From NCBI GenBank assembly GCA_047973225.1, contig JBKEBQ010000005.1, positions 1-25,060 of the forward strand: a stretch of DNA of 25,060 bases. The letters are read 5' to 3'. Position 1 is the first letter of the stretch, and each line of letters begins with the position of its first letter. The position numbers and the translations under genes are program-made. The notes under the pieces were generated by a model. It was not told the origin of the DNA. It ran no database searches and was given only the letters and a program-made list of their open reading frames with translations. Below, piece after piece: positions 8,779-15,905 of the stretch. The DNA comes from JBKEBQ01 sp047973225 (GTDB lineage Bacteria > Bacillota_I > Bacilli_A > Erysipelotrichales > Erysipelotrichaceae).

Positions 8779-9254
8779 ATGGAAAACATTATTACAATTG
8801 AAAACATAGAAAAGCGATATGAAGATAAGATATTATTTGAGCATTATGATCTATCCATACAAAGAAATGAAAGAGTCGCAATTGTCGGTAAAAGTGGAAG
8901 TGGAAAAACTACTTTGTTAAATATACTGGGATTAATAGATTTAAGTTTCAGTGGGCAATATTATTATGAAGGAAAATTGATTTCGAAAAAAAAGTTTTAG
9001 CTGATTTTTATCGTAGTGAAATCGGCTTCTTATTTCAAAATTACGCTTTAATAGATAATGAAACGGTAAAGCACAATCTTGATATTGTGGCTACATTAGA
9101 CAAGACAAAAACGCAAAATATAAGCTATGAAGAAGCCTTGCACAGGGTAGGATTGGATTGTAGAGTTGATCAAAAAGTATATGAATTGAGTGGTGGGTAT
9201 CCATCAGCTAATCAATATAAAAAGTTATTTAATAAACATATGCTATCCATTTAA
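8779..9254 (+). pseudogene. ABC transporter ATP-binding protein, frameshifted and truncated
   Basis: ATG at 8779 has a good Shine-Dalgarno (AGGGAG, 9 bases). Residues 1-73 hold the Walker A motif GKSGSGKTTLLNILGL and end at TAG after an eight-A run (8986-8993). One frame over, the protein resumes with VLADFYRSEIGFLFQNYALI (Q-loop) and reaches the signature ELSGG at about 9183-9197. Homology then stops: Walker B, D-loop and H-loop are absent and an unrelated tail ends at 9254. The reading frame would be restored with nine (or six) A. The Q-loop and LxSGG show a MacB/bacteriocin-exporter-like ATPase, the partner of the membrane protein upstream. The 3' deletion means repair of the poly-A tract alone would not restore function. 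Confidence 0.8.
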
Positions 9255-9449
9255 ATTGTCCGCTTTCTTGCTATAGTAGCACGAGCTTATGGAAGTTGTA
9301 TTAGAATTGAGATGAATAAAAGTATAGCAAATATCTCTGTTGCTTTTATGTGCGATGTATTACAAAAAATATAAACTCCCTCAAAAAAACAAAGCGTTTT
9401 CATGTTTTTTTGCACGTGTTATACTGAAAATAAAAGGAGGTATACAATC

Positions 9450-9566
9450 ATGAAGAAAGTTTTGACAGGCATGCTTTCATTATCATTAATTAGCTTATTT
9501 ATGGTGATTCTAACTACAATTAGTGCGGCAGAACAGCCAATAAAAACAAATGTTGCACAATTCTAG
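9450..9566 (+). CDS. Small secreted peptide (38 aa), function unknown
   Basis: ATG at 9450 follows a strong AAAGGAGG (9433-9440). The peptide begins MKKVLTGMLSLSLISLFMVI, a classic signal peptide with a likely cut after ISA-A, leaving about 11 residues (EQPIKTNVAQF). A plausible promoter precedes it: TTTTCA, 17 bp, TATACT. It lies directly after the decayed bacteriocin-type membrane/ABC pair. It could be the truncated precursor of the bacteriocin that pair served, or a peptide signal. Lactococcin-972-type precursors are roughly twice this length, so truncation is likely. The good ribosome site and signal peptide argue for a real gene; any function is inference. Confidence 0.5.
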   Translation: MKKVLTGMLSLSLISLFMVILTTISAAEQPIKTNVAQF

Positions 9567-9649
9567 AGCATAAAAAAAATTAGTCGTTTTAGGCTTGCAA
9601 ATGTATTTCGTAAGTAACTACTTCCTTTCATCACCTAATAAATAAAAAA

Positions 9650-9671
9650 ACGAACTAGGGATCTAATTCGT
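9650..9671 (-). terminator. Terminator behind the tRNA 3' fragment
   Basis: On the minus strand ACGAATTAG pairs with CTAGTTCGT (one wobble) around a 4-base loop and is followed by seven T. It sits 35 bp past the CCA end of the tRNA fragment, the normal place for a tRNA gene's own terminator. This supports reading the left flank as ancestral tRNA-downstream sequence. Confidence 0.7.
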
Positions 9672-9705
9672 CTTAAATTATTCATTAATCATTTCTTAAT
9701 TGAAA

Positions 9706-9728
9706 TGGTCGGGCCGGGGGGACTTGAA
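9706..9728 (-). other. attL-like site: 3' end of a tRNA gene
   Basis: Minus-strand reading gives a seven-base T-loop TTCAAGT, the T-stem 3' strand CCCCC, an acceptor 3' strand CGGCCCG, discriminator A and CCA. The bases just upstream (AAGAG) cannot form the T-stem 5' strand, so tRNA homology ends there: only the 3' end is present. Integrases of this kind recombine at tRNA 3' ends and leave such a fragment at one junction. The recombinase gene starts 268 bp to the right, so the element lies to the right and the intact tRNA should be at its far end. A first base pair C-G with discriminator A suggests tRNA-Pro, weakly. Confidence 0.7.
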
Positions 9729-9861
9729 CTCTTTGGCTTATCGTTGAATAATCAAAATATTAACTTATAAATAAATAATACTCTGAAAAGAGAATTATGT
9801 CAATAAAAATTGACCTGAAAAATGAAAAAGTTATACTGCAACATTTAACTATTTCTCTAAT

Positions 9862-9885
9862 ATCATACACAATTGTTTGTATGAT
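9862..9885. repeat. Inverted repeat upstream of the integrase gene
   Basis: Perfect 8-bp arms ATCATACA (9862-9869) and TGTATGAT (9878-9885) flank 8 bp. The repeat sits between the attachment site and the integrase promoter, where recombinase arm-type or regulator binding sites are expected. The remaining bases of 9729-9996 are AT-rich with no gene I can support, and no excisionase gene is visible. Confidence 0.35.
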
Positions 9886-9924
9886 TGCAATAATCCCTTT
9901 TATGTAATCACATACCATAAACGT

Positions 9925-9954
9925 TTGTTATGCATGTAGTAGATAGGATATAAT
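9925..9954 (+). promoter_or_regulatory. Integrase promoter
   Basis: A -35 TTGTTA (9925-9930) and a perfect -10 TATAAT (9949-9954) are 18 bp apart, ending 42 bp before the preferred integrase start codon. Confidence 0.6.
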
Positions 9955-9996
9955 GATGTGCAAGGTTTTAACAGGGTAGAGCATGGAGGATACTTG

Positions 9997-11001
9997 ATGA
10001 GCAACGAAGAATATAATCATATTAAGAAAATAATTAATGAAGTCCTTGATGAACGGAGAGCTAAAAATAATTTTATATTAGAGGAAATATGGAAAGAATA
10101 TATGGAATACTCTTATTTTCAAAAAGAAGAATCTACTTGTGTGAATGATGAAATAATCTTTAATAGACACATAGCACCATATTTTTCAGGACAGGCCATC
10201 CTTGACATACAGCCTAAGGATATTATAAGCTGGCATTATAATATGAATAAGCATCTGTCATACCAAACAATTGTCAATAATCATAAAACATTTTCTAAAC
10301 TTTATTCATGGGTAGATCGTGTTTATAATGTAAGTTGGAATCCGCTGGCCAAAGTTGGTGTTCCAAGAAAGACAGAGAAAAAGGATGAACTGAATATTTG
10401 GAGCGAGCATGAGTTCTTCCACTTTTTCTCAGTAATAGATAATCTTGAACATCAAATAATTTTTCTTTTATTCTATTTTTGTGGATTTAGAAGAGGCGAG
10501 TTGCTAGCACTTAAGTGGAATGATTTCACCAATAATAACTTAAGGATAGATGAATCAATTGCCAATATTAACGGAAAGCAAGTTCTAAAAGCACCAAAAA
10601 CGTTTAACTCTTATAGGGTAGTTGAAATAGATAATGTTACATTAATATATTTAAGAGAATATTATAACCAAAGTAAAAAAAGAACAAATTATCATGATGA
10701 TAATTACATTTTCGGAAGAATAACAAAACCACTTGCTTTTGAGACTTTGAGAAAGTTAAAGTTAAAATATATTGAGAAAGCAAAGGTTAAGAATATAACT
10801 ATACATGGGTTTAGACATTCTCATGTATCATTATTAATTAATAATCATATGCCTGTAATTGGTATTGCACATCGTATAGGAGATACAGTAGATGAAGTTC
10901 TTACTACATATGCGCATTTACTTCCCCAAACATCTCTTGAAATTTCACTTTTTTTAAATGAAATAACAAAAAAATATCGAATATCTTCTGATGCGTCATA
11001 A
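9997..11001 (+). CDS. int: Tyrosine recombinase / ICE integrase
   Basis: A 334-aa site-specific recombinase that would integrate and excise the element at the tRNA 3' end next to it. I chose ATG at 9997 because a GGAGG lies seven bases before it; a GTG 39 bp upstream has no such signal. The N-terminal SAM-like core-binding domain spans about 28-120. The catalytic domain spans about 130-325, with R165 in CGFRRGELLALKW, K201 in APKTFNSYR, H270 and R273 in HGFRHSHVS, and nucleophile Y305 in TTYAHLL. The position that is usually His in the late LGH motif is Asp here (IGD, D296). It converges with the coupling-protein gene, with 21 bp between the stops. Length and motifs are complete, so it is probably active. 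Confidence 0.92.
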   Translation: MSNEEYNHIKKIINEVLDERRAKNNFILEEIWKEYMEYSYFQKEESTCVNDEIIFNRHIAPYFSGQAILDIQPKDIISWHYNMNKHLSYQTIVNNHKTFSKLYSWVDRVYNVSWNPLAKVGVPRKTEKKDELNIWSEHEFFHFFSVIDNLEHQIIFLLFYFCGFRRGELLALKWNDFTNNNLRIDESIANINGKQVLKAPKTFNSYRVVEIDNVTLIYLREYYNQSKKRTNYHDDNYIFGRITKPLAFETLRKLKLKYIEKAKVKNITIHGFRHSHVSLLINNHMPVIGIAHRIGDTVDEVLTTYAHLLPQTSLEISLFLNEITKKYRISSDAS

Positions 11002-11022
11002 CATAATTCTAATATGATATAA

Positions 11023-13020
11023 TTAATTCATAACATCATCATCCCACAGGACGTCATCCTCAGAATTTTCTTTTTTGTTTTCTGATAATTTGTTGAAATT
11101 CACAACACTTGCACCTTTTTCACGAAAGGAAAAGCGTTGCTTTTTCTTATATGCCTCTTCAATGTCTATCCATTTTGGTTTCTCTTTTTGAATGGGTCTA
11201 TTTTTTTTAGTTTCCTTCTGTGCAAAAATATAATGACTGTATGGCGGAAGCTTGCTTATAAATGGATCCCACTCCACTGCAGTAACCAGTGAACGCCCTT
11301 TCTCAAACTTCTTTAACTTTTGTGCTGAAATTAAAGGGCGTTCACTCCACCTCTTATCTTTTGAGTTGTAATACATCTCGTTTCCTGCCATGCGTTCAAA
11401 ATATTCAGCCACCTCTTGGAGTTTACTCCCTAGATAAATTACATGAGTAGAATTGTCTTCAATAATTTTTGCCCCTTCAACTTCATATTTCTGCACCATC
11501 TGTGATGGCGATTGGAAAAAGCCATAAATTCGCAAGCCTCTAGATCGAGCAGCTCCATACATTGCCTCAATATCCTTAATTTCTGGTAGAAGTCCCATCT
11601 CATCGATGTACATGTTGAAAGGCACTTTCAATTTTTTGTTTTCAGGATTATCTCGTGTGATTTTTATACCCGCCTCATACAATTGTTTTATAAACATTGT
11701 AACAAGCGGATAATATGTACTTTTTTCATCATGCGTTACCATAAAGACTGCAGTTTTTTTGTTGAAAATATCGTTAAACGAAAATGTGGATTTAGATAAT
11801 AATCTTTGAATAGCTGGTGTTGCTGTTAGCAAACTTATTTTGTTTTTGAATGTTGATTTTAAACCAGCCCTTGTAACACCTTCAGCACTAAAAAATGTAT
11901 CCATTTTTAACGAACTTTCATCTTCGGGAGAGCGATATTTATCTATATATTTTTGAAGATATTTTTTCTCTCCAGATGCACCTAACTGATACAAATAGTT
12001 TATCGCTGCAAAATTTACCATCTCTGCATTTCCTTCTTCCATCAGAAAAAAAGCACCACCCGCAATCATATCTCCAGCACCTTCGTGCCAAAACGGATTT
12101 TGGGCATCTTCTTGGTAGCTAATCGTTTTTGAAATATCTAAAACCAATTCGATTGCTTCACTCATATCTACGCTTCGATAATTACTGGTTTCTGTTTTTC
12201 GCAGTTGCTCTTTCCATTTTTTAAATGGATAATCTAAAGGATTCCATCCCTCAGATTGTTCAGGATCAACAAAATCAATAACGATTACTTTATATCCTTC
12301 TTTTTCCAATTGCTCTCGAACGGTATCGTGAATTTCACGTTTCGGATCATGAATAAACATTCCTTCTTGAGCATCGATGTTCGATTGAATCATTGGTAAA
12401 ACATACGTTTGTGATTTACCTTTACCACTCATACCTATAAAAAGTGCATGCACAACATTGTCTAAATAATTAACACGATTATATTTTCCAAACAAAAAAT
12501 ATTTTCTGTACGCAGCTACAGGAATCCCTGAAATGTGATGACGGATCTCTCCGTTCGCATTTGTAATATTTTTTATGGTATTCCACTTTCTCCTTTCTGG
12601 CCAAAAATATTGATTTGCAATTTTATTTTGCAAACCCGTAATCCCTCGCACAAACTCATCAAATGCACATTCCAATGTGCGTCTTGTTACTTGCCCATTT
12701 CGATCATATTGGGTTCTTATAGAACCTCTTTTTCGTTGAAATCTTGTGAGCAATTTAGGATTCGACTCATTCCCATATTTAGGTTTCATTGAACCTGAAA
12801 TAAATAACGTCGCAAAAAATATGTAGCAAATTATTTTTATAATTATAATAATTTTGTAGTTGTTATCCATCTGATAATAACTGGTATCAAAAGTAAGCCC
12901 AATATCAGAAAGCGAATCGATGTTAGTGCTATATTTCAAATGTAAGAATTGTAGTATTCCATAAAATAACAAAAAGTACAATGCAATTGATATCAATAAA
13001 TTTTTAAAAAACACTCTCAT
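11023..13020 (-). CDS. VirD4/TraG-type conjugative coupling protein
   Basis: This 665-aa inner-membrane ATPase links the relaxase-DNA complex to the type IV secretion channel. Two N-terminal membrane helices lie at about 5-22 and 56-75. The ATPase domain has Walker A GMSGKGKSQ (196-204), the DPKREIHDT stretch, PFWHEGAGDMIAGGAFFL, and Walker B MYIDEMGLLP followed by the ARSRGLRIYGFFQSPSQM segment typical of TraG/VirD4. The acidic C-terminus (EDDVLWDDDVMN) is often the substrate-docking part in such proteins. ATG overlaps the relaxase stop (ATGA), with AAAGGAG eight bases upstream, so it is translated together with the relaxase. It is the last gene of the leftward transfer operon; no strong terminator is visible between it and int. 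Confidence 0.93.
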   Translation of the reverse strand: MRVFFKNLLISIALYFLLFYGILQFLHLKYSTNIDSLSDIGLTFDTSYYQMDNNYKIIIIIKIICYIFFATLFISGSMKPKYGNESNPKLLTRFQRKRGSIRTQYDRNGQVTRRTLECAFDEFVRGITGLQNKIANQYFWPERRKWNTIKNITNANGEIRHHISGIPVAAYRKYFLFGKYNRVNYLDNVVHALFIGMSGKGKSQTYVLPMIQSNIDAQEGMFIHDPKREIHDTVREQLEKEGYKVIVIDFVDPEQSEGWNPLDYPFKKWKEQLRKTETSNYRSVDMSEAIELVLDISKTISYQEDAQNPFWHEGAGDMIAGGAFFLMEEGNAEMVNFAAINYLYQLGASGEKKYLQKYIDKYRSPEDESSLKMDTFFSAEGVTRAGLKSTFKNKISLLTATPAIQRLLSKSTFSFNDIFNKKTAVFMVTHDEKSTYYPLVTMFIKQLYEAGIKITRDNPENKKLKVPFNMYIDEMGLLPEIKDIEAMYGAARSRGLRIYGFFQSPSQMVQKYEVEGAKIIEDNSTHVIYLGSKLQEVAEYFERMAGNEMYYNSKDKRWSERPLISAQKLKKFEKGRSLVTAVEWDPFISKLPPYSHYIFAQKETKKNRPIQKEKPKWIDIEEAYKKKQRFSFREKGASVVNFNKLSENKKENSEDDVLWDDDVMN

Positions 13021-14771
13021 GAATTCAGCTCCTTTCCATAAAGATACTCTGTTTGTCCATGACGTACTTGTGCCTCTATTTCATTCATCCACGCAAAGCT
13101 CGCTCTTTTCGCCCTCTTTGTTGATTTTGAAAAATTTTTCTTTTTAATCCAATCACTTTTTCTCTTAAACCGCTCTTTACGACGTCTATACATTTCAACA
13201 AAAGCATACTTTTCGTCATATGGCTTTATCAATGATTTAGCTATAGGGATAACTTGTGTATCTTCATTGATATTAAATTCATCATTTTTTCCGTGATCAC
13301 GAAGTAGTTTTCTATGTCCCGTGTTCTCTTCCTTTGTAAACTCAATCGTTTCTTCGATTATCGATTTTTTATTCTTTATATAAACTCTTCCATCACTAAA
13401 ATAATCAGATATATTCTGATAAGTAATTGCTTTTAAATTTTTAGTTGTTTTATCATAAAATTCTAATTTTGATAAAGGCAACTTGAACTGATCAAATTGC
13501 TTTATTTTTACAATATATAGCTTTCCGCCGCCAAAATTTTCTATAAATCTATCAGTAGGTATTTTTATAAAACTTTCTGTTTTGGGTATTCTGATCGTTG
13601 TGAATAATTCGTTCTGTGACTTAACTAAAGATTTAGCTACTGGAATCACTTTGAAATCATTGTTGACTTCTTTTAAGCTTTCCAATTTTTCTACGTCGTT
13701 AGTCAAAGTTTTTTGGAACTTATCATTAATCTGTTTCATTTCTTTGAGAATAAAATTTGCCATTTTTTTTCTTAATTTGGTGTCTTCTGATTTCACAATT
13801 CCTCCAGTATTTTTTAATTTCAATGATTCATCTCTTACTTCATCAAATGCTTTCAAACTGTTTAAAAAAGCTTGATATTTTTCTTTAACATCTGGTAAAT
13901 GTAAAAATAGATCGATTAAATTATCTAGATCATTTCGATAAGGTATCATATGAGAAGATCCATATTGCAATCTACCATTAATTGGTAATCTAACTGCAAG
14001 TTCTTTCCATTTTTTTATCAAATCTTCATCTGTTGATACTTGTATTTTTTGTTGAAATTCTTTGAAAACAGATTCTTTCAAAGCATCTTTGTTTTTAAAA
14101 GCATCAACTGCCTTTTCTCCTGTTTTTTCGAAAAATCGGTTTTGACCGAAAACCTCATTCCAAAACATTTTTTTGAAATTTTCAATATGCTTCATGGGTA
14201 ATTTTCCAAGATGAATTGTTTTCTTTTTTTCAAAAAAGGAAAGATGAAGATGAGGATTATCTGTGTTAACATGATAGTCCATCCACCATCCCATGTTCTC
14301 ATTATTAAAACCTACGGCTTTGAAAAATTTCGGGAGAATTTTTTCGATAACCGCAGCATAATCATTCTGATTATACATTTTCATTTCTGTTGCTGTCATA
14401 TAATCTTTCAGAGATATAACTGGCACCCATAACAGATCCCCATCTTTATTAAAATTTTCTGCTATCAAATTTTTAAATTCAAATATTTTTTCTTTAGAAG
14501 TAATCCACCCTATTGATGAGTAAGTATGAGTGCTGCCAATGCGTTCACTTGTGTAATTAAAAAATCCGTGTTGATCATGATTCCGTTGTTTTTCTTCATT
14601 GATTTTAACAGCATCTTCATGTAATTTTCTAGACTCTTCACGTTCGCCATATCTCCGCCACCCAATAATCGATTTAGTGTTAATCTTTCCTTTATAACTG
14701 GAATTTTTTTGAGCTTTTTTTCCATGCTCCAAATAAGCGAATTTGGTAACTACATCTACACTTTTTTCCAT
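13017..14771 (-). CDS. MOBP-type relaxase (MobP2/MobP3-like)
   Basis: A 584-aa protein expected to nick oriT and stay covalently bound to the 5' end of the transferred strand. The metal-binding three-histidine motif is DYHVNTDNPHLHLSFFEKK, giving H167-x6-H174-x-H176. A likely nucleophile is Y73 in HGFFNYTSERIGS, by analogy with related relaxases. The relaxase core occupies about 1-230; the rest is lysine-rich and helical. The motif VIPVAKSLVK (375-384) recurs as VIPIAKSLIK (507-516), pointing to a duplicated C-terminal module. It starts 1 bp after the accessory gene's stop and overlaps the coupling-protein start. MOBP subgroup assignment is from motif memory; relaxase identity is well supported by motif plus neighbours. 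Confidence 0.85.
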   Translation of the reverse strand: MEKSVDVVTKFAYLEHGKKAQKNSSYKGKINTKSIIGWRRYGEREESRKLHEDAVKINEEKQRNHDQHGFFNYTSERIGSTHTYSSIGWITSKEKIFEFKNLIAENFNKDGDLLWVPVISLKDYMTATEMKMYNQNDYAAVIEKILPKFFKAVGFNNENMGWWMDYHVNTDNPHLHLSFFEKKKTIHLGKLPMKHIENFKKMFWNEVFGQNRFFEKTGEKAVDAFKNKDALKESVFKEFQQKIQVSTDEDLIKKWKELAVRLPINGRLQYGSSHMIPYRNDLDNLIDLFLHLPDVKEKYQAFLNSLKAFDEVRDESLKLKNTGGIVKSEDTKLRKKMANFILKEMKQINDKFQKTLTNDVEKLESLKEVNNDFKVIPVAKSLVKSQNELFTTIRIPKTESFIKIPTDRFIENFGGGKLYIVKIKQFDQFKLPLSKLEFYDKTTKNLKAITYQNISDYFSDGRVYIKNKKSIIEETIEFTKEENTGHRKLLRDHGKNDEFNINEDTQVIPIAKSLIKPYDEKYAFVEMYRRRKERFKRKSDWIKKKNFSKSTKRAKRASFAWMNEIEAQVRHGQTEYLYGKELNS

Positions 14772-14772
14772 T

Positions 14773-15207
14773 TTATTTTCCCTTTCTAATATCTAAACTT
14801 TCTGCTATCAAAAATTCTAAATCTTGATTTTCTTCTAAATTTTTCGCTAAAATTTTAGCATCAACATCTACAACATTGTTAGCAACTAAAAGAAGCAACA
14901 TTGCTTCTTTCGTAATCTCTGTTTGTTCATAAATGTTTGATAAAGCTTTAGCGTATGGACGTAAATGTTCGATCAATAAATTGTTCACAGTTGAGCTTAT
15001 AATCGTATCTAACTTTGTCATAGTTTCTTCAAAAATTTCTTTTCCAAATTTTGCAGAATATGCTAAATCAATAGCATCACTTACGACCGTTTTTTCGTAA
15101 ATGTTGATTCCATAATTTTCCAATTCTTGTGCTGTTTTCAGTTTGTTTATTTTATCAATTGTTGTTTTTCTGAATTGATAATGCTTCTTAATATATTCTG
15201 TTTTCAT
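14773..15207 (-). CDS. Ribbon-helix-helix-like relaxosome accessory protein
   Basis: A 144-aa soluble protein. ATG at 15207 is preferred: AAGGAG lies ten bases upstream, while the longer open frame to 15270 would run through a hairpin and T-run. The N-terminal 55 residues have a strand-helix-helix look (HYQFRKTTIDKINKLK, then EKTVVSDAIDLAYSAKFG), as in RHH DNA-binding proteins such as MobC-type oriT binders. The rest is helical. It immediately precedes the relaxase (1 bp gap) and follows the inverted-repeat-rich region, the typical place of an oriT-binding accessory factor that may also autoregulate the mobilisation operon. The sequence alone does not prove DNA binding. Confidence 0.55.
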   Translation of the reverse strand: MKTEYIKKHYQFRKTTIDKINKLKTAQELENYGINIYEKTVVSDAIDLAYSAKFGKEIFEETMTKLDTIISSTVNNLLIEHLRPYAKALSNIYEQTEITKEAMLLLLVANNVVDVDAKILAKNLEENQDLEFLIAESLDIRKGK

Positions 15208-15239
15208 GTGCTTTTTTCTCCTTTTTTTCGTAAAAAAAA

Positions 15240-15262
15240 GAGCCACATTTCTTGTGGGTCTT
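15240..15262 (-). terminator. Terminator/attenuator-like hairpin just before the mobilisation operon
   Basis: On the minus strand AAGACCCACA pairs with TGTGGCTCTT (one C-C mismatch) around a five-base loop, followed by T7. It ends about 18 bp before the AGGAG of the accessory gene. Readthrough here would decide expression of accessory, relaxase and coupling protein. Confidence 0.5.
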
Positions 15263-15273
15263 TTTGTCAAATA

Positions 15274-15301
15274 GCCACATAAACCTTTAAATTTATGTGG
15301 C
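15274..15301. repeat. Inverted repeat, 10-bp arms
   Basis: GCCACATAAA (15274-15283) and TTTATGTGGC (15292-15301) are perfect complements around 8 bp. The arms share AGCCACAT with the hairpin at 15346-15379, so the two can also pair with each other as alternative structures. Confidence 0.7.
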
Positions 15302-15317
15302 AGTCAATTCTTCAATA

Positions 15318-15338
15318 AAAATGGGCGTTGCCCATTTG
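15318..15338 (-). terminator. Short GC-rich hairpin followed by T-run (minus strand)
   Basis: ATGGGC and GCCCAT (extended by two A-T pairs) flank a three-base loop. On the minus strand TTTTTATT follows directly, a plausible intrinsic terminator inside the mobilisation leader. Confidence 0.5.
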
Positions 15339-15345
15339 TTCTCTT

Positions 15346-15379
15346 AGAGTTATGTGGCTATTTTAGCCACATAAACTCT
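15346..15379. repeat. Inverted repeat, 15-bp arms with one bulge
   Basis: TATGTGGCTA (15351-15360) and TAGCCACATA (15364-15373) are perfect complements around three T. The flanking AGAGT and ACTCT extend the stem with a single bulged A. It is a strong hairpin on either strand. Confidence 0.7.
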
Positions 15380-15387
15380 TTATCCTG

Positions 15388-15422
15388 CTTCTTTGCTAAA
15401 ACAGAAGATTTTAGCAAAGAAG
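15388..15422 (+). terminator. 14-bp perfect hairpin followed by T-rich tract (plus strand)
   Basis: CTTCTTTGCTAAAA (15388-15401) and TTTTAGCAAAGAAG (15409-15422) pair perfectly around 7 bp, then TTTGTTTTTGTTTT follows on the plus strand. As a terminator it would block rightward transcription; it could equally be part of oriT. Confidence 0.5.
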
Positions 15423-15460
15423 TTTGTTTTTGTTTTGGCGTTTTTCATAATTTTATAAAC

Positions 15461-15484
15461 AATAAATTTTTGTAAAAATTTATT
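15461..15484. repeat. AT-only inverted repeat
   Basis: AATAAATTTTT (15461-15471) and AAAAATTTATT (15474-15484) are 11-bp perfect complements around two bases. Confidence 0.5.
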
Positions 15485-15625
15485 GCCTCTTCAAGCAAAA
15501 AAAATCATTTTCAGTTTTTTTAATTTTGTTTTTTTTTTCAAATACTGGCATCAGCAAATTTACAATTTTAAATTTTAAATAAAATTTCATTTTTTAAAAT
15601 TTAAACGCTATAGTTTTTATATTTT

Positions 15626-15659
15626 TTCATCAACACGGACACATGTCCATGTTGATGAA
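15626..15659. repeat. Long variant of the transfer-operon palindrome
   Basis: Arms of 16 bp (15626-15641 and 15644-15659) flank CA. They differ at one position, which becomes a G-U pair if read as leftward RNA. The centre GGACA-CA-TGTCC resembles the GGACAT-C-ATGTCC centre of the five palindromes at 18343-24999. It lies 20 bp beyond the stop of the DUF4315-like gene, not upstream of a start codon. Confidence 0.7.
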
Positions 15660-15679
15660 GTTCACTTTTTTATAAATAT

Positions 15680-15868
15680 TTAATTTGCGTTTTCAATTAT
15701 CTTAATCAGTTCATCATGCGTCATTCCTTTCATTTTTTGTGCTTGTTTTATCTGCGCTAATTCTTCGAGTTCAACTTTATTTTTAATTACTTTTTCTTTT
15801 TCTTTTAATTCATTTATTTTTAATTCAACTCTCTTTAATTCCTTTTTTAAATTTATAAGGTTTGCCAT
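15680..15868 (-). CDS. Small coiled-coil protein, DUF4315-like
   Basis: A 62-aa protein. ATG at 15868 is chosen because AAGGAG lies ten bases upstream; the frame is open nine codons further without a better start. It is almost all charged helix with heptad-like spacing (LKKELKRVELKINELKEKEK), then a short tail MTHDELIKIIENAN. This layout (coiled coil, then M/L-T-x-E-L-x-x-I-I) matches DUF4315, a small protein found in Firmicutes ICEs near relaxase and primase genes, of unknown function. It starts 37 bp after ssb in the same leftward operon and is followed by the long palindrome variant and the non-coding region. Confidence 0.6.
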   Translation of the reverse strand: MANLINLKKELKRVELKINELKEKEKVIKNKVELEELAQIKQAQKMKGMTHDELIKIIENAN

Positions 15869-15905
15869 CTTTAATTTTCTCCTTTTCGCAAACAAAAATT
15901 TCTGT

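Larger units (their letters stand above)
15208..15679. other. Non-coding, inverted-repeat-rich region; candidate oriT / mobilisation leader
   Basis: These 472 bp hold no ORF I can support but at least seven inverted repeats, listed separately. The octamer AGCCACAT occurs five times in both orientations (15241, 15273, 15295, 15352, 15365), the third copy being off by its final base. Position between the SSB/DUF4315 genes and accessory-relaxase-coupling genes is where oriT usually sits in such elements. As RNA read leftward, it is a long structured leader to the mobilisation operon with two terminator-like hairpins. A recognised nic sequence was not found by eye, so oriT is inference. Confidence 0.45.

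Noticed and set aside
9255..9380. Possible HPr-like fragment (ARAYGSCIRIEMNKSIANIS) after the ATPase remnant
   Set aside because: Similarity is only a loose pattern, the active-site His region is missing, and the frame has no start.
14510..14725. 71-codon minus-strand ORF inside the relaxase gene
   Set aside because: It is an out-of-frame shadow of the relaxase N-terminus.
15208..15270. Longer N-terminus for the accessory protein
   Set aside because: The extra codons lie across a hairpin with a T-run and have no SD; the ATG at 15207 has an ideal one.
15318..15338. GGGC-containing hairpin as a known nic site
   Set aside because: It does not match the nic consensus sequences I know for MOBP or MOBQ plasmids; oriT is kept only as a regional hypothesis.
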